Below, one piece after another: positions 18,267 to 25,843 of a stretch of 32,486 nt of DNA. Position 1 is the first letter of the stretch; each line of letters starts with the position of its first letter. A program made the translations under genes and the position numbers. Source of the DNA: Nitriliruptoraceae bacterium (GTDB lineage Bacteria; Actinomycetota; Nitriliruptoria; Nitriliruptorales; Nitriliruptoraceae); assembly GCA_007122985.1 (NCBI GenBank), contig SKSM01000152.1:1-32486 (forward strand), in the 5' to 3' direction. Under the pieces are notes generated by a model. It did not search any database. It saw nothing but the letters and a program-made list of their open reading frames with translations, and was not told where the DNA came from.

Positions 18267-19721
18267 GTGTCGATGCGGCCGTACATACTTGGGCAGCTGA
18301 CCAGGGATCTGGCCGCGGCCGTGGGAAGCGAACACGTCAGCTCAGATCCCCGTGTGGTCACCGAGCAGGCAACGGACTGGTCGTGGATGTCGCAGTACCT
18401 GTCCTATCGCGACCTGCCCCTGCCCACGGCCGATGTGGCGGTTTGGCCGACGACCACTGAGGAGGTCGAGTCGGTGGTGCGGATCGCCTCGGAGTACCGC
18501 GTCCCGGTGATCCCACGCGGCGGCGGCTCCGGCACCCAGGGCGGAACCTTCGCCCTCTACGGGGGCATCGCGGTCGACATGACCCGCATGAACCGCATCA
18601 TCGACATCGATGAGACGAGCCTGGTGGCGACCGTCCAGGCGGGCGTCGACGGCGCGGTCCTCGAGAAGGAACTCAATCCCCTACGCCTCACCCTGGCCCA
18701 CTACCCCGGTTCACACCACCTCGGTGCGACGATCGGTGGATCCCTGGCCGCCCGAGGTTCCGGGGTCGTATCCACCAAGTACGGCAAGGCCGAGGACATG
18801 GTGCTCCAGGCGGAGGCCGTGGTGCCGCCAGGTCGGCGGGTCCGGACGCTGCCGATCCCCAGCCACGCCGCCGGTCCCGATCTGCTCCAGACGCTCGTGG
18901 GCTCCGAGGGCACGCTCGGGCTGATCACCGAGGTCGCCGTGCGTCTGGACCCGCTGCCCAAGGGACGGCGCTTCCTGTCCTACCGGTTCGACGACGTCGA
19001 GGACGGATTGGAGGCCGCACGCCGAATCATGACCAAACGGGTCGTTCCCGCAGCCATGCGCCTCTACGACGAGGCGGACAGCGCCAAACTCACGGAGATG
19101 ATCGACGTCGGCACCGACGGCGTGCTACTCGTCATCGTCCTCGATGGGACCGACGACACGATGATGGCGGTGGAGCACGAGGCCATCGCGGCGGAGTGCA
19201 CCAACGGCTCGGACCTGGGTCGCGGCCCGGCAGAGTCCTGGTGGGATGGCAAGTACGAGCCGTACCGCGACGGCAACGCTCCGGCTCCGCCACTGTTGTT
19301 CGGCACCACCGATACCTGTGCACGGTTCGTCGATCTGCCGCGCCTCTACCACGCGAAGAAGGCGGCGATCGAGGAAGGGTTCGCCGAGTACGGAGCCCGC
19401 TATACGGCGCACTTCTCGCACTGGTATCCGTGGGGTGGGATGATCTACGACCGCTTCTACGTCGACAACCCTCCCGAGGATCCCGACGAGGCGCTCGCAC
19501 TGCACGACCGGCTGTGGGACGCGGCCGTGCACACCTCGCTCGCCAACGGCGGGATCATCAATGATCACCACGGTGTCGGGCTCAAGCTCGGGCGCTTCAT
19601 GCGCCCGCAGCATGGTGAGGCGTTCGAGCTCATGCTCGCGATCAAGCACGCTTGGGACCCTGACGGGATCATGAACCCCGGCAAGCTGGGGTTCGGGGCG
19701 CCACGAGCAGCGGCCGGCTAG
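18267..19721 (+). CDS. FAD-linked oxidase (GlcD/D-lactate dehydrogenase-like)
   Basis: Start GTG 18267 or ATG 18273 after GAGAGGA; VPVIPRGGGSGTQGG, GSHHLGATIGGSLAARGSGVVSTKYGKAEDMVL, GSEGTLGLITEVAVRLDP, HAWDPDGIMNPGKLG. Confidence 0.9.
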   Translation: MSMRPYILGQLTRDLAAAVGSEHVSSDPRVVTEQATDWSWMSQYLSYRDLPLPTADVAVWPTTTEEVESVVRIASEYRVPVIPRGGGSGTQGGTFALYGGIAVDMTRMNRIIDIDETSLVATVQAGVDGAVLEKELNPLRLTLAHYPGSHHLGATIGGSLAARGSGVVSTKYGKAEDMVLQAEAVVPPGRRVRTLPIPSHAAGPDLLQTLVGSEGTLGLITEVAVRLDPLPKGRRFLSYRFDDVEDGLEAARRIMTKRVVPAAMRLYDEADSAKLTEMIDVGTDGVLLVIVLDGTDDTMMAVEHEAIAAECTNGSDLGRGPAESWWDGKYEPYRDGNAPAPPLLFGTTDTCARFVDLPRLYHAKKAAIEEGFAEYGARYTAHFSHWYPWGGMIYDRFYVDNPPEDPDEALALHDRLWDAAVHTSLANGGIINDHHGVGLKLGRFMRPQHGEAFELMLAIKHAWDPDGIMNPGKLGFGAPRAAAG

Positions 19722-19772
19722 CTCAAGACGAACGGTAAGGAGCGATCAGCACGGCGACATGTCGAGCCATTG

Positions 19773-19799
19773 GTCCCGGGGCGGCCATGATCCCGGGAC
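19773..19799 (+). other. Strong intergenic hairpin GTCCCGGG-(11 nt)-CCCGGGAC
   Basis: Perfect 8-bp arms (19773-19780 / 19792-19799) between FAD oxidase and SPI genes; no T-tract after it. Confidence 0.6.
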
Positions 19800-19820
19800 G
19801 CGGAGAAGGGAGCGGGAGAG

Positions 19821-20705
19821 ATGCACCTATCAATGCACAACTGGATGCGCGCGGAGCCACTGGAGGTCACGCTCGCGAGACTCGCGAAGTGCGGCTACGA
19901 GAGCATCGAAATCAGTGGCGAGCCTGAGCAGTACAAGGCCGAGGACGTCAAACCACTGCTCAAGAAGTACGGCCTGCGGTGTTGGGGTTCGGTCACACTG
20001 ATGCTCGGTGATCGCAACCTCGTCGCGGCAGACCCCGATCAGCGAGCGGCCTCGGTGCAGTACACCAAGGACTGCATCGACCTGGTCGCGGCGCTCGACG
20101 GTGAGGAGATGACCATCGTCCCCGCCACGGTGGGCAAGATCTCGCCCGACGCCACTCCCGAGCAGGAGTGGGAGTGGGCCGTCGCAGGACTCAAGGAGAT
20201 CTACGAGCACTCCCAGCCGCGCGGGGTGCGACTCGCCATCGAGCCACTCAACCGCTTCGAGACCTACTTCATCAACCGCGGCGCACAGGCGATGGCGCTC
20301 GCCGAGGCCGTCGGAGACGAGTGCGGCGTGTGCCTCGACGGATTCCACATCAACATCGAGGAGGCGGACCTCTACCAGACGATCCGCGACTGCGGCCCCC
20401 GGCTGGCCGATTTCCACGTCGCAGACAACAACCGCATGCCCGCGGGGATGGGCCACTACGACTGGAAGGCGATCGTCGCAACGCTGAAGGAAGTCGGCTA
20501 CGACGGCGCCCTGACCGCCGAATTCGTCGCCCCGATCGACCGTACCCCGGCGAACCCCTACCCCAACGCGCTGGACACCAACCCCGTGGACATCAGCGAT
20601 GAGCAGCGCAAGTTCATCGAGGACCACGGCTCCAGCATCCTCACCGAAGAGTTCTACGACTGGCTGACCCAGCAGAACGCCGACCACCTGCTGCCTCTGA
20701 TCTAG
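19821..20705 (+). CDS. Sugar phosphate isomerase/epimerase family protein (tagatose/psicose-epimerase-like), copy 2
   Basis: 294 aa; MHNWMRAEPLEVTLARLAKCGYESIEI...RLAIEPLNRFETYFINR...CLDGFHINIEEADL...FHVADNNRMPAGMGHYDW. Confidence 0.88.
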   Translation: MHLSMHNWMRAEPLEVTLARLAKCGYESIEISGEPEQYKAEDVKPLLKKYGLRCWGSVTLMLGDRNLVAADPDQRAASVQYTKDCIDLVAALDGEEMTIVPATVGKISPDATPEQEWEWAVAGLKEIYEHSQPRGVRLAIEPLNRFETYFINRGAQAMALAEAVGDECGVCLDGFHINIEEADLYQTIRDCGPRLADFHVADNNRMPAGMGHYDWKAIVATLKEVGYDGALTAEFVAPIDRTPANPYPNALDTNPVDISDEQRKFIEDHGSSILTEEFYDWLTQQNADHLLPLI

Positions 20706-20715
20706 ACGAGGTTCC

Positions 20716-20742
20716 TGGGGCTCGCCTGCCGGGCGGGCCCCA
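20716..20742 (+). other. Strong intergenic hairpin, about 11-bp stem with one G-T wobble, 5-nt loop
   Basis: T-GGGGCTCGCC-TGCCG-GGCGGGCCCC-A; between SPI and Tm-1-like genes; no T-tract. Confidence 0.6.
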
Positions 20743-20765
20743 TCGTTGACACGTTGCGAGTCGCG

Positions 20766-22004
20766 ATGACCCCCACAATCGCCGTCCTGGCCACCCTGGA
20801 CACCAAAGGCCCGGAGGCCGCCTACATCCGCGACCGGCTCACTGACGCCGGACTGCAGCCGCTTGTGATCGACTGTGGCATCCTCGGCGATCCACTGGAC
20901 ATCGTTCCCGACGTCTCCAACGAGGACGTGGCGCGGCACGGTGGCAGTTCCATCGTCGAGCTGCGGACAGCAGGCACGCGTGGGCGTGCCGTGGCTGCGA
21001 TGCGCACGATGCTCAGTGACCTGGTCGAACAGCTCTACTCCGACGGGCAGTTGCACGGCGCCATCGGCATCGGTGGAGCCGAAGGTGCGGTGATGACCGC
21101 CAGTGCGTTGATGCGCCTGCCCGTGGGCGTCCCCAAGTTGGTGATCTCCCCGATCGCCTCGGGGCGCCACGAGTTCGGCCCGCTGGTCGGCACGCGGGAC
21201 ATGATGGTCATGCACTCGGTCGTGGACATCCTCGGCCTCAACGAGATCGCCTGCACGGTGTTCGACAACGCCGTGGCCGCCGTGGCAGGGATGATCGAAC
21301 GGGGTCGTCGGAGCAGCGGCCCGGATCCCGATACCGCGGCCCGTACCGTCGCCCTGACGATGTTGGGCAACACCACACAGGCGATCATGGCGGCCCGCGA
21401 GGAGCTGGCCACAGCCGGCTTCGAGTCCACCGTCTTCCACTCCAACGGGGTGGGTGGACCCGCCATGGAGGAGCTGGCCTCCGAGGGCTACTTCTGCGGG
21501 GTCATCGACTTCACGACCAACGAGGTCACTGACCCGCTCGTCGGTGGCATCCACGATGGTGGGCCCGATCGACTCCGGATCATCGGTGAACTCGGTCTGC
21601 CCCAGGTGATCGTGCCCGGCTGCATCGACTTCGCCGTGTTCGAGCCCTCCCGGATCACCCCTGAGCTCGCGGAGCGCCCCAGCTACGACCACAACCCCGA
21701 GTTCCGTCTGATCCGCATGTCCGCGGAGGAGATGGTCACCATCGCCGGGGTATTCGTGGAGCGCCTCTCGTCTGCCCGTGGACCCGTGCAGGTCGCGGTA
21801 CCGACCAACGGGCTGTCGATCCCCAACACGCCCGACGGCCCGTTCTGGGATCCCGATGCCGACGCCGGCTTCCTCGAGGCACTCAGCGGCGGGCTCAGAT
21901 CCGACATACCGATCACCACCTACGACCACCACGTGAACGATCCGGAGTTCGGACGGCTCGTAGCACGACTCTTTGTTGCGATGGCCCAGGAGGTCAAGGC
22001 ATGA
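20766..22004 (+). CDS. Tm-1-like ATP-binding domain protein (UPF0261), copy 2
   Basis: MTPTIAVLATLDTKGPEAAYIRDRLTDAG...[44 protein letters not shown]; alternative TTG start at 20754. Confidence 0.88.
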   Translation: MTPTIAVLATLDTKGPEAAYIRDRLTDAGLQPLVIDCGILGDPLDIVPDVSNEDVARHGGSSIVELRTAGTRGRAVAAMRTMLSDLVEQLYSDGQLHGAIGIGGAEGAVMTASALMRLPVGVPKLVISPIASGRHEFGPLVGTRDMMVMHSVVDILGLNEIACTVFDNAVAAVAGMIERGRRSSGPDPDTAARTVALTMLGNTTQAIMAAREELATAGFESTVFHSNGVGGPAMEELASEGYFCGVIDFTTNEVTDPLVGGIHDGGPDRLRIIGELGLPQVIVPGCIDFAVFEPSRITPELAERPSYDHNPEFRLIRMSAEEMVTIAGVFVERLSSARGPVQVAVPTNGLSIPNTPDGPFWDPDADAGFLEALSGGLRSDIPITTYDHHVNDPEFGRLVARLFVAMAQEVKA

Positions 22005-22918
22005 GCTCGACATTCACCCGCAAGGCCGCCCACCTGACCGAGGACGACGCGGACTTCCGGGCGAAGTTCCGGTCGTGGGGGCTGGCGGACCTCTCCTACG
22101 TGGACATCCGCGAGTACCTCGCGGTCAAGGACCTGGTGCTCGTCCCGATGGCCAGCACCGAGCAGCACGGGCCTCATCTGCCGCTCTACACCGACACGGT
22201 CACGGCCGTCGAGGTCGCTGCCCGCGTCTCAGAGCACATCGGGGTCCTGCACACCCCACCGCTGTGGGCCGGCTACTCGCCGCAGCACATGCATGAGCCC
22301 GGTGAAGGGCGCGGCACCATCACGCTGCGCGCGAGCACGTTGACCAACCTGATGTACGACGTCGCGCGGAGCCTGATCCACCACGGCTTCAACCGGATCA
22401 TCTTCGTCAACGGGCACGGCTCGAACGTCAAGGTCGTCGATCCCGTGCTGCGCCGGCTGCGCTACGAGACCGGCGCGCTGATCGGTCTGGTCAGGCCCTA
22501 CATGGAGCGCTACATCGGACTGCTCGAGGGGCTGATGGAGAACCCGCCGGAGGAGACCCCGGGCTGGCACAGCAGCGAGCTGGAGACCTCGCAGGACATG
22601 GCCTGGAACGAGGACCTGGTACGCATGGAGCGCGCCGCCGACACCCGGGCCGCGGTCCCCGACTTCCTGCCCGAATCGTTCCGCAAGACCGATGGTGCAC
22701 CTGACGTCGAGTTCGAGGGCTACCAGTACTTCAACTTCCCGATGGACCACCACGAGTTCATCGACAGCGGGACGATCGGCAACCCCATGCGTGCGACCAA
22801 GGAAAAGGGGGAAGAGGCCTTCCGTCGATACGCTGAGCACGTCGCGCGTGGCGTGCTGGAGCTGATGGAGGTTCCAGTCACCGTTCACGACCGGGAGTTC
22901 ATCGATCGGGTGGTGTGA
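22001..22918 (+). CDS. Creatininase family protein
   Basis: 305 aa; VLVPMASTEQHGPHLPLYTDTVTAVEVA...GTITLRASTLTNLMYDVARSLIHHGFNRIIFVNGHGSN; 4-nt overlap with upstream gene. Confidence 0.9.
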   Translation: MSSTFTRKAAHLTEDDADFRAKFRSWGLADLSYVDIREYLAVKDLVLVPMASTEQHGPHLPLYTDTVTAVEVAARVSEHIGVLHTPPLWAGYSPQHMHEPGEGRGTITLRASTLTNLMYDVARSLIHHGFNRIIFVNGHGSNVKVVDPVLRRLRYETGALIGLVRPYMERYIGLLEGLMENPPEETPGWHSSELETSQDMAWNEDLVRMERAADTRAAVPDFLPESFRKTDGAPDVEFEGYQYFNFPMDHHEFIDSGTIGNPMRATKEKGEEAFRRYAEHVARGVLELMEVPVTVHDREFIDRVV

Positions 22919-23691
22919 TGCAGTCCGAGCCAGCTCAGGCCAAGGCACAGGACGACGAGGGTGCCGCCGGCGACCCCCCGGGTTCGATGGTGGCCCGGAT
23001 CTACGAGACACTGCAGTCGGCCATCGTCCAGGCCCGCCTGGGAGCCGGCACGCCGCTCTCGCAGAACAAGCTGGCCAGCCAGCTGGGGGTGAGCCGGACC
23101 CCCGTCCGTGAGGCGCTTCTGCGCCTGGAGCACGACGGGTTGGTCCAACGCTCGGCCGGGTTCGGGTTCGTCGTCACAACGATCACCCCGGACGAGGTCA
23201 ACGAAGCCTGCGACCTACTCAAGCTGCTCGACCGGTTCGTCTACGTCCGTGCCGCCCGCAGCCTGACCTCCGAGGAGCTCGACGAGCTCCATGAGCTAGC
23301 CAAGAGCCTGGTCGACAACGCCGAGCGCGGCGACACCGACGCCTGGCGCAAGGCCGACCTCCGCTACCACGAGATGGTGATGAACGCCGCCAACAACCGC
23401 TACGTGGCCGACTACCTGGAACGGACACGCGGACGCGTTCAGCGCTTCTGGCTGCAGAAGCCCCACTTCGACGGCCGCCTCACCAGCTGCTCCCAGGACC
23501 ACGTCTCACTCGCCCAAGCGATGGTCGACCACGACGAAGAGGCGTTGGTCGCCGCAGTCGACGCACACATCGAACGGCTCCGCGAAGGCGTGCTCATGCG
23601 CCTGGAGAGCGCGATGCCGCTGCTGCCCCACCTCGATCCGCTCGGAAGCGTGTTCTCCCAGGATGAGGCAACGCTCGACACTCAGGACTGA
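22915..23691 (+). CDS. GntR family transcriptional regulator, FCD (FadR) subfamily
   Basis: IYETLQSAIVQARLGAGTPLSQNKLASQLGVSRTPVREALLRLEHDGLVQR then FCD-like effector domain; GTG 22915 or ATG 22918 start. Confidence 0.92.
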   Translation: MMQSEPAQAKAQDDEGAAGDPPGSMVARIYETLQSAIVQARLGAGTPLSQNKLASQLGVSRTPVREALLRLEHDGLVQRSAGFGFVVTTITPDEVNEACDLLKLLDRFVYVRAARSLTSEELDELHELAKSLVDNAERGDTDAWRKADLRYHEMVMNAANNRYVADYLERTRGRVQRFWLQKPHFDGRLTSCSQDHVSLAQAMVDHDEEALVAAVDAHIERLREGVLMRLESAMPLLPHLDPLGSVFSQDEATLDTQD

Positions 23692-23776
23692 ACTGCCCGC
23701 AGCGAAGGCCGACCCTCAGCCGGCGGATGGTGAGCGGAGGCTTCCTGAGGACCAGTCAGCACAGGGAGTCGACGCG

Positions 23777-24226
23777 GTGAGCAAGCAGCGGGCGTGGCGG
23801 TGGGGCAACCTGCCGATTCCCGAACCGCACACCGCCGGGCTGGTCGTCAGCCTCATCCTCGAGCGCATCTGGCCACGCCCGCTCGGGGCTCGCCCGGCGA
23901 CTCGTGCCGGTGGGGCGGTGCTGCTCATTGGCGGGGCGGCGCTGGTGGCCTGGGCGACGGCGTCTGCCGCGTCGAGCGACCTCGAGCGGCCGGGCCGTCT
24001 GATCACCGAGGGCGCGTACGCATACAGCCGCAACCCGATGTACGTCGGCTGGACCCTGATGTACCTCGGGACCGGCGCCCTTGGCGGTTCGGCGTGGCCG
24101 GTGATCCTTCTGCCGGGCGTCGCGGTGGCCATGGATCGAGCCGTCCGCCTCGAGGAGCAGCGCCTGGCGGCACGGTTCGGCGCAGACTTCGAGGCCTACG
24201 CCGCCCGGGTCCACCGGTACATCTAG
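23777..24226 (+). CDS. Isoprenylcysteine carboxyl methyltransferase (ICMT)-like membrane protein
   Basis: GTG start 23777; ITEGAYAYSRNPMYVGWTLMYLGTG...EEQRLAARFGADFEAYAARVHRYI. Confidence 0.8.
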   Translation: MSKQRAWRWGNLPIPEPHTAGLVVSLILERIWPRPLGARPATRAGGAVLLIGGAALVAWATASAASSDLERPGRLITEGAYAYSRNPMYVGWTLMYLGTGALGGSAWPVILLPGVAVAMDRAVRLEEQRLAARFGADFEAYAARVHRYI

Positions 24227-24241
24227 GCCGACCACGCCGCC

Positions 24242-24635
24242 GTGCCCGGTTCCCTCGAGCGGCCGCAGGCGACGATCAGTCCCCGTCGCGGCGAGCGGGA
24301 ACGTGCAGCGCTGGGGGCCGCCATGCCAGCCGAGGTTCGGGCCCACGAGGACCTGTGCCGCCGCGGGCGCGAGGCCTACGTCCGGCGAGCCTGGGCCGAG
24401 GCCTACACGGCGCTGGCGACCGCAGACCAGGCTGCCCCCCTGGCTGCCGACGACCTCGAACTGCTGGCCTTCGCCGCGCACCTCACCGGCCGGGAGGACG
24501 CCGCGCTCGCCGCCCTGGAGCGCGCCCATCGGGCTCACCTCGACGACGGCGAGGTGGCTCGTGGGGTCCGCTGCGCGTTCTGGCCCGGCATGCTCCTGAT
24601 CCAGGGTGGGCAGCCGGCACAGGGCGGCGGCGCTG
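24242..24635 (+). pseudogene. N-terminal remnant of a TPR/LuxR-type transcriptional regulator
   Basis: RRGREAYVRRAWAEAYTALATADQAAPLAADDLELLAFAAHLTGREDAALAALERAHRAHLDDGEVARGVRCAFWPGMLLIQGGQPAQGGG, then similarity stops and hydrolase-like sequence begins in another frame. Confidence 0.6.
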
Positions 24636-25279
24636 ACCACCTTCGAGCAGGTGGCGCGCATCGCCGTCGAGTTCGCCGTCACCTGGCTGCGCGAGCTGCT
24701 CGGCGCCACCCGTGCGCAGCCGCCGATCCTGGTCGGTCACCTGCTCGGCGGTGCGATCGCGCTCCGGCTCGCGTGCCAGGACGCCGACGCGCTCCGCGCC
24801 CTGGTCCTGGTCGACCCGCTCGGGCTGGCGCCCTACCGACCGGCACCGAGCTTCGCGCTGACACTGGCTGGCTTCCTGGTCCGGCCGACGGAGCGGTCGC
24901 GGGATCGGATGTTCCAGCGCTGCTTCCTGGACCTGGATGCAGTCCAGACCGAAGCCGGCGAGCTGTGGCCCGACCTGGCCGACTACGCCCTGGACCGCGT
25001 TCGCACTCCCGAGCTCAAACAGACCCTGCGGCGGCTGATGCCCGAGCTGGGGCGCCGCTCGCTTCCGAGGAGCTGAGCGCGATCACGGTCCCGACCAGCC
25101 TGATCCACGGCCGCCACGACCAGCAGGTGCGGCTGCGCATCGCAGCGACCGCAAGCCAACAGTATGGCTGGCCGCTGCACGTGATCGAGGACGCGGCCGA
25201 CGACCCCGCGGTCGAACAACCGGATGCATTCCTGGCTGCGCTGCGGGCCGCCGTCGCCGACGACGCAGCCGAGCGCTGA
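24636..25279 (+). pseudogene. Decayed alpha/beta hydrolase (5'-truncated, frameshifted, active-site residues lost)
   Basis: Frame of ORF 24606: PILVGHLLGGAIALRLACQDADALRALVLVDPLGLAPYR; continues in frame of ORF 24242 near 25050: SAITVPTSLIHGRHDQQVRLRIAATASQQYGWPLHVIEDAADDPAVEQPDAFLAALR. Confidence 0.65.
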
Positions 25280-25359
25280 CGCCGCCGCCGGCGACGCCGA
25301 GGTGGCAGACTCGAACCCCGTCGGCTTGCTCGACACCGCTCTGGAGGAGAGGCGACGAC

Positions 25360-25728
25360 GTGAACGGCATCGCACGATTCAGCCTGGTGGCACTCGACTG
25401 CCCCGACCCGCAGGCGCTGGCGGACTTCTACGCCCAGTTGACCGGCTTCGACCTGGACTACGACGGGGGTGACTGGGTCCAGCTTCGCAGCGACACCGGG
25501 GCCACCCTGGCATTCCAGCATGCACCAGACCACCAGCCACCGGAGTGGCCCAGCGCCGACCGGCCCCAGCAGGCGCATCTGGACTTCGACGTCGTCGACC
25601 TCGACCAGGCCGAGGCACAGGTCCTGGCGATCGGGGCACGCAAGACCGAGCACCAGCCGGGCGAGAGCTTCCGTGTCTTCCTGGACCCGGCCGGCCATCC
25701 CTTCTGCCTCGTGCAGGCGCCGACGTAG
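25360..25728 (+). CDS. VOC/glyoxalase family protein
   Basis: GTG start after GGAGGAG; FSLVALDCPDPQALADFYAQLTGFDLDYDGGDWVQLRSD...HLDFDVVDLDQAEAQVLAIGARK...VFLDPAGHPFCLV. Confidence 0.9.
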   Translation: MNGIARFSLVALDCPDPQALADFYAQLTGFDLDYDGGDWVQLRSDTGATLAFQHAPDHQPPEWPSADRPQQAHLDFDVVDLDQAEAQVLAIGARKTEHQPGESFRVFLDPAGHPFCLVQAPT

Positions 25729-25843
25729 GCCCCTTCCGGACCGGTCCGGTAATCCCAGCGGCTCGGCTGACTGGCAGACTCCGCGTCGCACGTTCGCTGA
25801 TCGCCAGAGCAGCTTCACATGCGCTGACCATCGGGGCATACGG

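Noticed and set aside
20716-20742. Hairpin considered as an intrinsic terminator
   Set aside because: Lacks a following T-tract and lies between genes that look co-transcribed.
19830-22013. 727-aa minus-strand ORF
   Set aside because: Antisense to the SPI and Tm-1-like genes; no recognisable domains, shadow ORF.
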